Assembly (NCBI GenBank): GCA_034101475.1
Contig: JAXEJQ010000118.1
Location: 1-23,573 of the forward strand
Origin: Limivivens sp034101475
Lineage (GTDB): Bacteria; Bacillota; Clostridia; Lachnospirales; Lachnospiraceae
Direction of reading: 5' to 3'
Length of the DNA stretch: 23,573 bases
A program made the translations under genes and the position numbers. Below are positions 15,313 to 22,730 of the stretch, piece by piece (positions within the stretch are counted from its first letter, which is position 1; each line of letters begins with the position of its first letter). The notes beneath the pieces were generated by a model. That model saw nothing but the letters and a program-made list of their open reading frames with translations. It had not been told where the DNA came from and did not search any database.

Positions 15313-16662
15313 ATGACAGGAAGAAAGCTGAAAAAAATCACAGCCGTTCTGATGGCGGGATGCATGACCATGGGTCTTGCGGGAAGCACCGTATGGGCAG
15401 AGGAGAGCCAGGAGCCGAAGGGAGATTTTCCGGAACCGGTGGAGCTGACCATTGCAACCTTCCGTGTGGGAACGCATAACGCGGCAGCGGCAGAGGAGCG
15501 GTATTTCAGAGAGTTCCAGGAAAAGTACAACGGAATCGACAATCAGAAAATCACTCTGAAAATCGAGGAAATGCCCAGTGATGAAGAGTATTACAAACAG
15601 ATGAAAATCAGAGCTACTTCCAATGATCTTCCGGATGTTTTCGAAGGAAACGGCGGAGTTCTGGAGATGGCCATTGAGAACGGAATCGCAGTGGACATGA
15701 CTGAGTATGTGGATGCAGACGAAGAATACAAGAATGCTCTGGGAGCAGCCTATGATTTCGGAAAACAGTGGGAAGACGGCGGACTTTATAACATTTCCTA
15801 TGGTCTGCAGGCCATCGGCTATTTCTACAACAAGGAAATGTTTGAAGCAGCAGGCATCACCCCGGCAACGACCTGGGAAGAGTGGATGTCCAACCTGGAA
15901 GCACTGAAAGAATCCGGCGTATGCAAGGCACCGCTTTCCATGATGACCGGTGAGAACTGCTGGACCACCAACCTGATCCTGGCATCTGAAATCGGAACCA
16001 ACGGAGAAACCGGAAACACCTTTATGAATACAAAATATGTGGACACCTATCAGACACCGGAATTTATCCAGGCACTGACGGATATCCAGACCATGCTTCA
16101 GGAATATGCTCTTCCGGATGCCATCGGTTCTGATTACGCAACGGCTGCAAACCATTTCCTGAATGAGGAAACCGCGATTATCGCAAACGGTCCCTGGATG
16201 ACTCCTGATTTCTCCAATCCGGACAAAGCGGCAGAAGGCTTTGCTGATAAAGTAGGCGTTGCCCTGTTCCCGGAAAACGGTTCCGTGTCCCAGTACGAGA
16301 GAGGCTATTCCATTTCCAAGAGCGACAAAGCTCACGAAGACGCAGCATTCAAATTTATCCAGTTCAAGACCGATCTTTACGGTCAGTCCATTCATCTGGA
16401 GGATGCAGGTGTTCTGCCTCTGACCTCTGAAGTGGAAATGTCGGAAGAATATAAGGAAAATAATCCGCTGGTAGTGGAATTTGTAGGACTTCTGGATAAC
16501 ATCGACTATAAGTACCAGACCATCGATACCATCAGTTATTCCACCGCACTGAATGCGTTCTCCACTCTGTACCCGGAACTGGCGAGCGGTTCGCTGACTC
16601 CGGAGGATATGGCAAAACAACTGGATGAAATGGCAGCGAAAGATGCGCTGTATGAAAAATAA
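15313..16662 (+). CDS. sugar ABC transporter extracellular solute-binding protein (operon B)
   Basis: A 449-residue family 1 binding protein, distinct in sequence from the operon A protein (ligand-binding start ELTIATFRVGTHN). The N-terminus MTGRKLKK plus a long hydrophobic stretch ends in VWA|EES, a signal peptidase I site. A cysteine at residue 17 (LMAGC) weakly resembles a lipobox but has Met at -3 and lies in the middle of the hydrophobic core, so lipidation is possible but not favoured. The mature part has DLPDVFEGNGG, GLQAIGYFYNKEMFEAAGI, and FLNEETAIIANGPW, all family blocks. It would feed the permeases at 16743 and 17621. A hairpin with a T-run follows, as in operon A. The ligand is unknown. 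Confidence 0.95.
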   Translation: MTGRKLKKITAVLMAGCMTMGLAGSTVWAEESQEPKGDFPEPVELTIATFRVGTHNAAAAEERYFREFQEKYNGIDNQKITLKIEEMPSDEEYYKQMKIRATSNDLPDVFEGNGGVLEMAIENGIAVDMTEYVDADEEYKNALGAAYDFGKQWEDGGLYNISYGLQAIGYFYNKEMFEAAGITPATTWEEWMSNLEALKESGVCKAPLSMMTGENCWTTNLILASEIGTNGETGNTFMNTKYVDTYQTPEFIQALTDIQTMLQEYALPDAIGSDYATAANHFLNEETAIIANGPWMTPDFSNPDKAAEGFADKVGVALFPENGSVSQYERGYSISKSDKAHEDAAFKFIQFKTDLYGQSIHLEDAGVLPLTSEVEMSEEYKENNPLVVEFVGLLDNIDYKYQTIDTISYSTALNAFSTLYPELASGSLTPEDMAKQLDEMAAKDALYEK

Positions 16663-16677
16663 AAAGTGATGCCGGAA

Positions 16678-16714
16678 ATGCAGGAACTGTTTGAAGGGTT
16701 CCTGCATTTTTTTT
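16678..16714 (+). terminator. intra-operon terminator/attenuating hairpin
   Basis: ATGCAGGAAC (16678-16687), 10-base loop, GTTCCTGCAT (16698-16707), then T through 16714: a perfect 10 bp stem and an 8-base T-run. It separates the binding-protein gene from its permease genes, the same arrangement as at 3709-3743. Confidence 0.9.
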
Positions 16715-16742
16715 CGGAGCAGCAGGGAACAGGAGGTTTTTC

Positions 16743-17609
16743 ATGAAAATTAAGAAAAAGCATCTGGTCATATTTTTATTTCCGGCAACAGCGGTCTTCG
16801 TTTTTGTGTATGCCGTGCCGCTGATCATGCTGGTAACGACTTCTTTTGCGGACTGGAAGGTGGGGTCCAGGCCGGTTTTTAACGGAATTGCCAATTATAT
16901 CCAGCTGTTTACACAGGACAGACAGTTTCTGAGCGCGTTAAAAAACACGCTGATCTGGATTCTGCTCCAGTCAACGATCCACGTGGCAATCGGAGTTCTG
17001 GTGGCGCTGATTCTTGCCAGAAAAAAGTTTTACTGGAAATTTGTGCGGACGGTTTATATGCTGCCAAATATTATTTCCAGCGCGGCGGTGGGTATGATGT
17101 TTGTCATGCTGCTGAATCCGTCTTTCGGGGCGGTTAATGGACTTCTGGCCAAACTGGGCTTTGAAAATGTGCCCAACTGGTTCATGGATACCGGAACGGC
17201 CTTCGGGACTGTGACCATCACCTGGCTGTCCTTTGCGGCAACGGTGACGATTCTGGTCATGGCGGAGATGACCTCCATTGACGAGGGAGTTCTGGAGGCA
17301 GCCCGGATTGACGGTGCCACGGAATTGCAGATGAACCTCTATGTGATTCTTCCCCTTATGAGGAATATTATCGGAACCACCACGATTCTGGCGGCTACGA
17401 GTATGCTGCAGAAGCTGGATATCATTATGATGACCACAAAGGGCGGACCGGGGGACCGGACGCTGAACCTTCCGGTTTATGTTTATCAGACGGCTTTCAC
17501 GGCCAATAATTTCGGACTTGCCAATTCCATCGGCGTGATCATGATTATTCTGGGCCTGATTGTTGTGGGAATGATTAACCGGATTTACAAAATGGGAAAA
17601 AATGATTAG
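16743..17609 (+). CDS. sugar ABC transporter permease, MalF/UgpA type (operon B)
   Basis: A 288-residue membrane protein, the MalF-type subunit of the operon B importer. It has MKIKKKH followed by a helix (LVIFLFPATAVFVFVYAVPLIM), the TSFADW block, and later hydrophobic segments totalling about six. The EAA loop starts at Glu185 (EAARIDGATELQ) followed by VILPLMR; the TKGGPGDRTLNLPVYVYQTAF segment near the end is usual for this family. AGGAGG precedes ATG 16743 shortly after the intra-operon hairpin. The next permease starts 11 bases after its stop. Confidence 0.94.
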   Translation: MKIKKKHLVIFLFPATAVFVFVYAVPLIMLVTTSFADWKVGSRPVFNGIANYIQLFTQDRQFLSALKNTLIWILLQSTIHVAIGVLVALILARKKFYWKFVRTVYMLPNIISSAAVGMMFVMLLNPSFGAVNGLLAKLGFENVPNWFMDTGTAFGTVTITWLSFAATVTILVMAEMTSIDEGVLEAARIDGATELQMNLYVILPLMRNIIGTTTILAATSMLQKLDIIMMTTKGGPGDRTLNLPVYVYQTAFTANNFGLANSIGVIMIILGLIVVGMINRIYKMGKND

Positions 17610-17620
17610 GAGGGCAGGAT

Positions 17621-18451
17621 ATGAGCTGGAAAAAGATCTGTACCAAAACGCTGATTTTTCTGTTTATCACATTTATTATTCTGATTTCCATTGCCCCTCT
17701 GATCTGGGTGCTGATGTCTTCCTTTAAGACAAACCGGGAAATCTTAAGCGGAGGCCTGGGGCTTCCGGAGACCTTCAGCTGGAAAAATTATGCGGATGCA
17801 TTAAAGCTTGCGCCCATTGTCCAGTTTTATCTGAACAGCATCCTGGTGGCAGGCATTTCAACGGTGGCAAGTGTGTTTCTGTTTGGCATGGGAGCTTATG
17901 TGCTGGGGCATTTTGAGTGGAAATTTAAAAATCTGTTCCGCAATCTGTTTTCCATCGGCCTTCTGGTGCCGGGAGCCGCGCTTCTGCAGCCGCTGTACCA
18001 GACCTTTACAACGACAAATCTGAATGATTCGCTGACAGGGCTGATTCTGGTTTATATGGCCTTTGGTCTGCCCACCACGATTTACATTATGAGCAGTTAT
18101 TTCAATACCATTCCGAAGGAACTGGAGGAATCCGCCTATCTGGACGGGGCGGGCTTCTACAAAACCTTTGTCCGCATTATTCTGCCCATTGCCAAGCCGG
18201 CCATGGGAACGGCAGCTGTCCTGCAGTTTTTGCTGTCCTGGAATGAATTTCAGTTTGCGCTGACCCTGACAACCTCGAACACCAAGCGGACCCTTCCGAT
18301 TCCGCTTTATTACTTTAAAAGTCAGTTTGCCAGCAATTACGGGGCCATGTTTGCCGCCACCATTATGGTCGTGATTCCCAGTATTGTCGTGTACATTCTG
18401 CTTCAGGAACAGGTGGTATCCGGTCTGTCGGCAGGAGCCGTGAAGTCCTGA
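17621..18451 (+). CDS. sugar ABC transporter permease, MalG/UgpE type (operon B)
   Basis: A 276-residue membrane protein pairing with the preceding subunit. First helix LIFLFITFIILISIAPLIWVL with SSFKTNREI after it, about six membrane segments, and the EAA loop at about residue 169 reading EESAYLDGAG (Ser in place of the first Ala), followed by IILPIAKP. The C-terminus SGLSAGAVKS is the standard ending for MalG-type permeases. AGGAGG sits before ATG 17621, 11 bases after the previous stop. No ATPase gene is nearby, so it presumably uses a shared ATPase. Confidence 0.94.
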   Translation: MSWKKICTKTLIFLFITFIILISIAPLIWVLMSSFKTNREILSGGLGLPETFSWKNYADALKLAPIVQFYLNSILVAGISTVASVFLFGMGAYVLGHFEWKFKNLFRNLFSIGLLVPGAALLQPLYQTFTTTNLNDSLTGLILVYMAFGLPTTIYIMSSYFNTIPKELEESAYLDGAGFYKTFVRIILPIAKPAMGTAAVLQFLLSWNEFQFALTLTTSNTKRTLPIPLYYFKSQFASNYGAMFAATIMVVIPSIVVYILLQEQVVSGLSAGAVKS

Positions 18452-18524
18452 AAGGGCAGGTAACACAGCTGTTTTGGTGAAAGGGCTGTCTGTGATGGCT
18501 CTCAACGTGAAAGGAGAAGAAGAA

Positions 18525-19601
18525 ATGAATGGATTTTTGACAGATTTGTATCAGGTAAAACCCCGGGTGAGCCGGTCCATCAGCGCGGAGAATCCCAGGG
18601 GAGAAAAGGGCAGAGGAGCCATGGCGGTTCCGGAGGATGAATCCAATCCGGCATTCCGGCTGGGACAGGGCTGGAAGGTACGGCCGTGTATTCAGATTGT
18701 GCCGGGAGAAACGGTGGAAATCGCCGATATTCAGGGAGAGGGAATTATCCGGAGCATGTGGATGACCTGCTTTCCGGAGGCTCTTCGCTGGCTGATTCTG
18801 CGGATCTACTGGGATGAGGAAGAAAATCCTTCGGTGGAAACACCCCTGGGTGACTTTTTCTGCTGCGGGTGGAGTACGCCTTCCTATGTGGCGGCCCTTC
18901 CCATCAATGTGAATCCTGCGGGAGGCTATAACTGCTATTTTCCCATGCCTTTCCGGAGACGGGCCAGAATTACCGTGGAAAATGTGGGAAAGAAACAGGA
19001 AATGTACTTTTACCAGGTGAACTATGATCTCTGTCCTGTTGAGGGAAAGGATGGGGAAATCGGCTATTTTCATGCCCAGTTCCGGCGGACCAATCCGGTG
19101 ACCTACAAAGAGCCCTACGTTCTGACGGACAATATCGAGGGCCGCGGCCAGTACGTGGGAACCTTTATGGGCTGGCAGGCCAACAACAACTACTGGTGGG
19201 GAGAAGGAGAAATCAAATTTTATATGGACGGAGATACGGAATTTCCCACCATCTGCGGAACCGGAACAGAGGATTATTTCGGCGGCGCCTGGAGCTTTGA
19301 GGAGCCCAAGGGAACCTACCGTCAGTACAGCAATTTATATGCAGGTCTGAATCAGGTGCTGAATCCTTCCGGCGCTTATCAGCTGAACCAGCGATTCGGC
19401 ATGTATCGGTTCCACATTGTGGATTCCGTTTATTTCGAGAAAAATCTGAAGGTCACCATGCAGGCTCTGGGCTGGAGAAACGGCTTTCAGGAATTTCTGC
19501 CGCTGCGGGATGATATTTCGTCCGTGGTTTACTGGTATCAGACGGAGCCTCACAGGCCCTTTGATCCGCTGCCGGATCGGGATGAGCTGGAAGTGATCTG
19601 A
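18525..19601 (+). CDS. DUF2961 / GH172-type glycosidase
   Basis: A 358-residue protein of the DUF2961 family, now including GH172, whose characterised members act on alpha-fructofuranosides (difructose anhydride I) and alpha-D-arabinofuranosides. It has no signal peptide, so it is probably cytoplasmic. Family blocks seen: SRSISAENPRGEKG near the start, GEGIIRSMWMT, LGDFF, and YFPMPF; then WWGEGEIKFYMDGD (Glu227/Glu229) and GTGTEDYFGGAW (Glu249). The glutamates about 20 residues apart match the spacing of the catalytic pair known in this family. An upstream ATG at 18474 would add 17 residues, but AAGGAGA (18511-18517) close before ATG 18525 and the family start favour the shorter form. It is in operon B, 73 bases after the permease. 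The sugar it cleaves here is unknown; D-arabinofuranose or fructofuranose in a pectin-type locus would be unusual. Confidence 0.88.
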   Translation: MNGFLTDLYQVKPRVSRSISAENPRGEKGRGAMAVPEDESNPAFRLGQGWKVRPCIQIVPGETVEIADIQGEGIIRSMWMTCFPEALRWLILRIYWDEEENPSVETPLGDFFCCGWSTPSYVAALPINVNPAGGYNCYFPMPFRRRARITVENVGKKQEMYFYQVNYDLCPVEGKDGEIGYFHAQFRRTNPVTYKEPYVLTDNIEGRGQYVGTFMGWQANNNYWWGEGEIKFYMDGDTEFPTICGTGTEDYFGGAWSFEEPKGTYRQYSNLYAGLNQVLNPSGAYQLNQRFGMYRFHIVDSVYFEKNLKVTMQALGWRNGFQEFLPLRDDISSVVYWYQTEPHRPFDPLPDRDELEVI

Positions 19602-19612
19602 GGTGCCTGTCA

Positions 19613-20299
19613 ATGTATATGCTGGAGACAAAAACAGAGAAAATTTCCTTTGATGAAAAAGGGAGAATCTGCTTCTTCCGGGTTTTACAGGCACCGGAGC
19701 AGGAGATGATTCAGGAAACGGAAGCGCCTGCCTTTGAACTGCAGTACCTGGAGGGAAATGACATTTATCAGATGGATGCCGGGGATGCGGAAGAAACATG
19801 GCCCCTGGGTCTATCCGGTCAGGATCCGTTTCAGATGGAGATCAAATGTGCCTGGAATTTTGTCCTGGGAAATCTGAACGGAGGCGTTCTGGATGACCGG
19901 GGGGAATTTGTCAGCACAGACAGCCGCTGGCCCTGGGGACTCTGGAAGGAGCGGATGGGCAGTCAGGAGTCAATCCGGGAACTGCTGAAAAATACCCAGG
20001 CCATGCGGCGGGGCAGCGGGAAACCCTATCTGGTTTACGGACGGATGGAACGGCCGGCGCAGATTGGGGACATTCCGGTACTCCGATGGGAATTCGGAAA
20101 CAGAATCCAGGAGGCTCCGGCCCTTTTTCACAGCTTCTGGAAAAGCAGAGAGGGGCGGTATGCGGCTGTTCTGGTGAACTGGACGGATGAAAGCCGGACG
20201 GTTACTTTGTATGACAGACGGCTGTCAGAGGAGAAGAGAACGATAACTGTTCCGGCACGGGACTGCGTGCTGACAGAAGCAGAGATCTCAGGTATGTAA
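19613..20299 (+). CDS. short glycosidase-like protein, apparently internally deleted
   Basis: A 228-residue protein that reads like the two ends of a much larger putative glycoside hydrolase (DUF6259-like) joined together. Residues 3-50 have the opening of an N-terminal sugar-binding sandwich (ISFDEKGRICFFRVL...). From about residue 80 on comes a C-terminal pattern: CAWNFVLGNLNGG, a helix, YLVYGRMERP, then ALFHSFW and YAAVLVNWTDESRTVTLYD as a closing beta-sandwich. The several hundred residues of catalytic barrel expected between them are absent, with the join somewhere near 60-80. The reading frame is open and GAGGTG precedes ATG 19613, so a product may be made, but catalysis is unlikely. 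It is the last gene of operon B, 11 bases after the GH172 gene. The family match is from memory of sequence patterns only. Confidence 0.6.
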   Translation: MYMLETKTEKISFDEKGRICFFRVLQAPEQEMIQETEAPAFELQYLEGNDIYQMDAGDAEETWPLGLSGQDPFQMEIKCAWNFVLGNLNGGVLDDRGEFVSTDSRWPWGLWKERMGSQESIRELLKNTQAMRRGSGKPYLVYGRMERPAQIGDIPVLRWEFGNRIQEAPALFHSFWKSREGRYAAVLVNWTDESRTVTLYDRRLSEEKRTITVPARDCVLTEAEISGM

Positions 20300-20324
20300 G
20301 AAAAAATGGAAGCGGTTTTTGTTC

Positions 20325-20365
20325 AAAAAACTGCAGGGCTTTTGCGGAGGCTCTGCAGTTTTTTT
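20325..20365 (+). terminator. rho-independent terminator of operon B
   Basis: AAAAAACTGCAGGGC (20325-20339) pairs with GCTCTGCAGTTTTTT (20350-20364), with one G-U wobble and a 10-base loop; the T-run reaches 20365. It closes operon B before the exporter operon promoter region. Confidence 0.9.
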
Positions 20366-20376
20366 ACCCTTTTTTG

Positions 20377-20488
20377 TTTAAGAAAAAAATCGCTTATTTA
20401 AGAAAAACTTAAGATTAGAAACACATAGCAGTCAAAAAGCAGTCACATTCTGCCTATATGATTAAGAAAACATCAGAGAAACCTTAAG
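20377..20488 (+). promoter_or_regulatory. promoter region with repeated NTTAAG boxes and AGCAGTCA tandem repeat
   Basis: NTTAAG hexamers start at 20377, 20397, 20408, 20461 and 20483. The pair TTTAAG-N5-CTTAAG (20397-20413) has the 11-base spacing of sites bound by OmpR-type response regulators such as streptococcal CiaR. Between the groups, AGCAGTCA occurs at 20427-20434 and again at 20438-20445, also 11 apart. A -10-like TATATG (20455-20460, or TATGAT 20457-20462) has no good -35, so an activator is expected. AAAGGAG (20489-20495) precedes the start at 20505. Confidence 0.5.
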
Positions 20489-20504
20489 AAAGGAGCTTTT
20501 TCAC

Positions 20505-21707
20505 ATGAGCAGGAGAAAATTTTTCAACAATAAATTGGGGGCAGGAGCGGCAGTTGCTTTGCTGACAGGAATTCTGATGGCAGCAGGTCCGGTTTCCGTT
20601 TTCGCGGCAGAGAGCGGGCTGGATATGAGTACGGATTATCCCGGAATTACCGTAAAAGCAGGCGAGAGTGTCAATTTCGGTCTGGATTTCGAGAGTTTGT
20701 CAGGGGACAGCTATGACGCAGCTCTGTCCATCGAATCCATGCCGGAGGGCTGGGATGGCTACTTTAAGAGCAGCAGCAGCCAGATCAGCAAGGTACATGT
20801 AAACGAGGCGTCCGCAAGTTCCAGTTCTTCCCTGGCGACCTTCAGCCTGACGCTGCCCGATGAGGTAACGGAAGGAACCTATACCGTGAAGCTGAAGGCG
20901 GATGCGGGAAATGGAAATTCGGACATTCTGGAGCTGGAAATCACGGTGAACGAAGTGGCAAACGGCCAGGGCAGTTTTTCTACGGAATATCCGGAGCAGC
21001 AGGGAGCAACGGGAACGAACTTCAGCTTTGACGCAACCATCGTCAACAACAAGGGAACCGAGCAGTCCTTCAGCCTGGCTGCGGAAGCACCCACCGGCTG
21101 GCAGGTGACCTTTACCCCTTCCGATGAGAGTACCAAGGTCGCAAGTATGGTGGTGGATCCGGAGTCCAGCAAGGGACTGACCATCAGTGTGACACCGCCG
21201 GAAGACGTGGAAAAAGGAGAGTATACGATTCCCTGTACGGCGATCTCCGCAAATGAGACTCTGAAGGTGGATCTGACTGTGGAAATCACCGGTACCTATG
21301 GTGTGAGCCTGTCCACTCCCACCGGAAGACTGAGTCTGGACGCTTACGCAAACGATGAAAAGGCGCTGACCCTGAGCATTGAAAATACCGGAAATGTGGA
21401 TCTGGAAAACCTGAACCTGACTTCTTCCGCACCCTCCAACTGGGAAGTGCGTTTTGACGAATCCACCATCGATCTTCTGGAAGCAGGTGCTACCAAGGAA
21501 GTGACCGCTTACATCAAACCGGATTCCGATGCGATTACCGGCGATTATGTGACCTCCATCAGTATCAAAAACAGTGAAGCTTCTTCCAGCGCGGACTTCC
21601 GTGTGTCCGTAAAAACCCGTACATCCTGGGGAATCTTCGCGGTAGCCATTATCGTAGTTCTGCTGGCAGGACTGGGATACGTATTCAAGAAATTCGGGAG
21701 ACGATAA
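20505..21707 (+). CDS. NEW3-domain, membrane-anchored surface protein
   Basis: A 400-residue exported protein: signal sequence of about 35 residues (SRRKFFNN, hydrophobic core, VFAAE), three Ig-like NEW3 repeats (about 40-145, 150-258 and 262-370), one C-terminal membrane helix (WGIFAVAIIVVLLAGLGYVF) and a basic tail KKFGRR. The repeats share a pattern of a folded start (STDYPG, STEYPE, SLSTPTG), then a P..GW or SNW(E/Q)V turn, and a DY/EY(T/V) ending. NEW3 is a beta-sandwich found beside sugar-binding modules and in membrane proteins. Here it is followed directly by an ABC ATPase and an ABC-2 permease, a combination I recall as common in Clostridia, so it is probably the extracellular partner of that transporter. 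Its ligand or cargo is unknown. Confidence 0.88.
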   Translation: MSRRKFFNNKLGAGAAVALLTGILMAAGPVSVFAAESGLDMSTDYPGITVKAGESVNFGLDFESLSGDSYDAALSIESMPEGWDGYFKSSSSQISKVHVNEASASSSSSLATFSLTLPDEVTEGTYTVKLKADAGNGNSDILELEITVNEVANGQGSFSTEYPEQQGATGTNFSFDATIVNNKGTEQSFSLAAEAPTGWQVTFTPSDESTKVASMVVDPESSKGLTISVTPPEDVEKGEYTIPCTAISANETLKVDLTVEITGTYGVSLSTPTGRLSLDAYANDEKALTLSIENTGNVDLENLNLTSSAPSNWEVRFDESTIDLLEAGATKEVTAYIKPDSDAITGDYVTSISIKNSEASSSADFRVSVKTRTSWGIFAVAIIVVLLAGLGYVFKKFGRR

Positions 21708-21710
21708 TGT

Positions 21711-22730
21711 ATGAAGGGCGAAAAAAATATCATTGAAATGCAGGATCTTACGAAAAAATACGGCGAAAAGACAGCAGTAAATCATCTGAATCTGTCCATT
21801 CGCCAGGGTGAGGTCTTCGGTCTTCTCGGTCCCAACGGGGCCGGGAAAACCACCACCATTCTGATGCTGCTGGGGCTGACGGAACCATCCGGCGGACAGG
21901 CAACCATAAACGGGAAAAACTGTACGAGAAATCCCATCGGTGTCAAGAGCATGGTCGGTTACCTGCCGGATAATGTGGGATTTTACGGAGATATGACAGG
22001 GCGTCAGAACCTGCGCTTTACCGGTCAGCTCAACGGGCTGAAGGGGAAGGAGCTGGATGAACGCATTGATGCCCTTCTGGAGCGTGTGGGGATGACAGAG
22101 GCAGCGGACCAGAAGACCGGTACCTATTCCAGAGGTATGAGGCAGCGTCTGGGTGTTGCCGATGTCCTGATGAAGGATCCGCAGATTATCATCATGGATG
22201 AGCCGACTCTGGGAATTGACCCGGAGGGTATGCGGGAGCTGCTGACCCTGATCCGCCGTCTGTCCAAGGAGGATGGCAGGACCCTTCTGATTTCTTCGCA
22301 TCAGCTTTATCAGATTCAGCAGATCTGTGACCGGGTCGGGATTTTCGTGGAAGGAAATCTGGTTGCCTGCGGCAATATTGAGGATCTGGGAAAACAGATT
22401 CAGCAGGAAACGCATTTTACGCTGGAGCTGAAGGTGACACCCTGCGATGATAAGCTGCTGGCGGAAATTTACCGCCATCCGGAGGTAACCCACGTAGAGC
22501 GTGCGGAAAACGTATTTACCGTTGAGTCCAAAGCGGATCTGCGGAAGGATTTCAGCGCGTTCCTGGGAAAGAACGGCTATACGATCCAGCATATGCATCA
22601 GCGCGGCGGTGACCTGGATGAGATTTATCGATTATATTTTGAAAAGGCAGGGCAGAGCGATGAAAACAGCGGCAGTGAAAAAAAGCTTGGCAAATACTTC
22701 TCACGCGGAAAAAAATCAAGAAAAGGCTAG
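21711..22730 (+). CDS. ABC transporter ATP-binding protein (CcmA/NatA-like)
   Basis: A 339-residue ATPase that would power the ABC-2 permease encoded next. It has Walker A GPNGAGKTTT (Lys46), Q-loop region before DNVGFYGDMTGRQN, signature YSRGMRQRLG, Walker B IIIMDEP (Asp163, Glu164), and the H-loop SSHQ. A C-terminal extension of about 100 residues carries an accessory alpha/beta domain and ends in a lysine-rich tail (KKLGKYFSRGKKSRKG). ATG 21711 lies four bases after the NEW3 gene stop, with GGGAG nine bases upstream, so translation is probably coupled. The downstream permease gene starts inside its 3' end. The lack of similarity to MsmX-type ATPases argues that it does not serve the sugar importers. 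Confidence 0.93.
   Translation: MKGEKNIIEMQDLTKKYGEKTAVNHLNLSIRQGEVFGLLGPNGAGKTTTILMLLGLTEPSGGQATINGKNCTRNPIGVKSMVGYLPDNVGFYGDMTGRQNLRFTGQLNGLKGKELDERIDALLERVGMTEAADQKTGTYSRGMRQRLGVADVLMKDPQIIIMDEPTLGIDPEGMRELLTLIRRLSKEDGRTLLISSHQLYQIQQICDRVGIFVEGNLVACGNIEDLGKQIQQETHFTLELKVTPCDDKLLAEIYRHPEVTHVERAENVFTVESKADLRKDFSAFLGKNGYTIQHMHQRGGDLDEIYRLYFEKAGQSDENSGSEKKLGKYFSRGKKSRKG

Noticed and set aside
15313..15400. Lipobox in the operon B binding protein (LMAGC)
   Set aside because: Met at -3 and a further hydrophobic stretch ending in a good VWA|EE site make signal peptidase I cleavage the better reading.
15232..16707. Long open frame on the minus strand opposite the operon B binding protein
   Set aside because: It mirrors a clear solute-binding protein gene, has Cys/Phe/His-rich low-quality sequence with no domain pattern, and arises from codon bias on the coding strand.
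20700..22598. 632-residue open frame on the minus strand across the NEW3 and ATPase genes
   Set aside because: It spans two real genes on the other strand, including all ATPase motifs, and its product resembles no protein.
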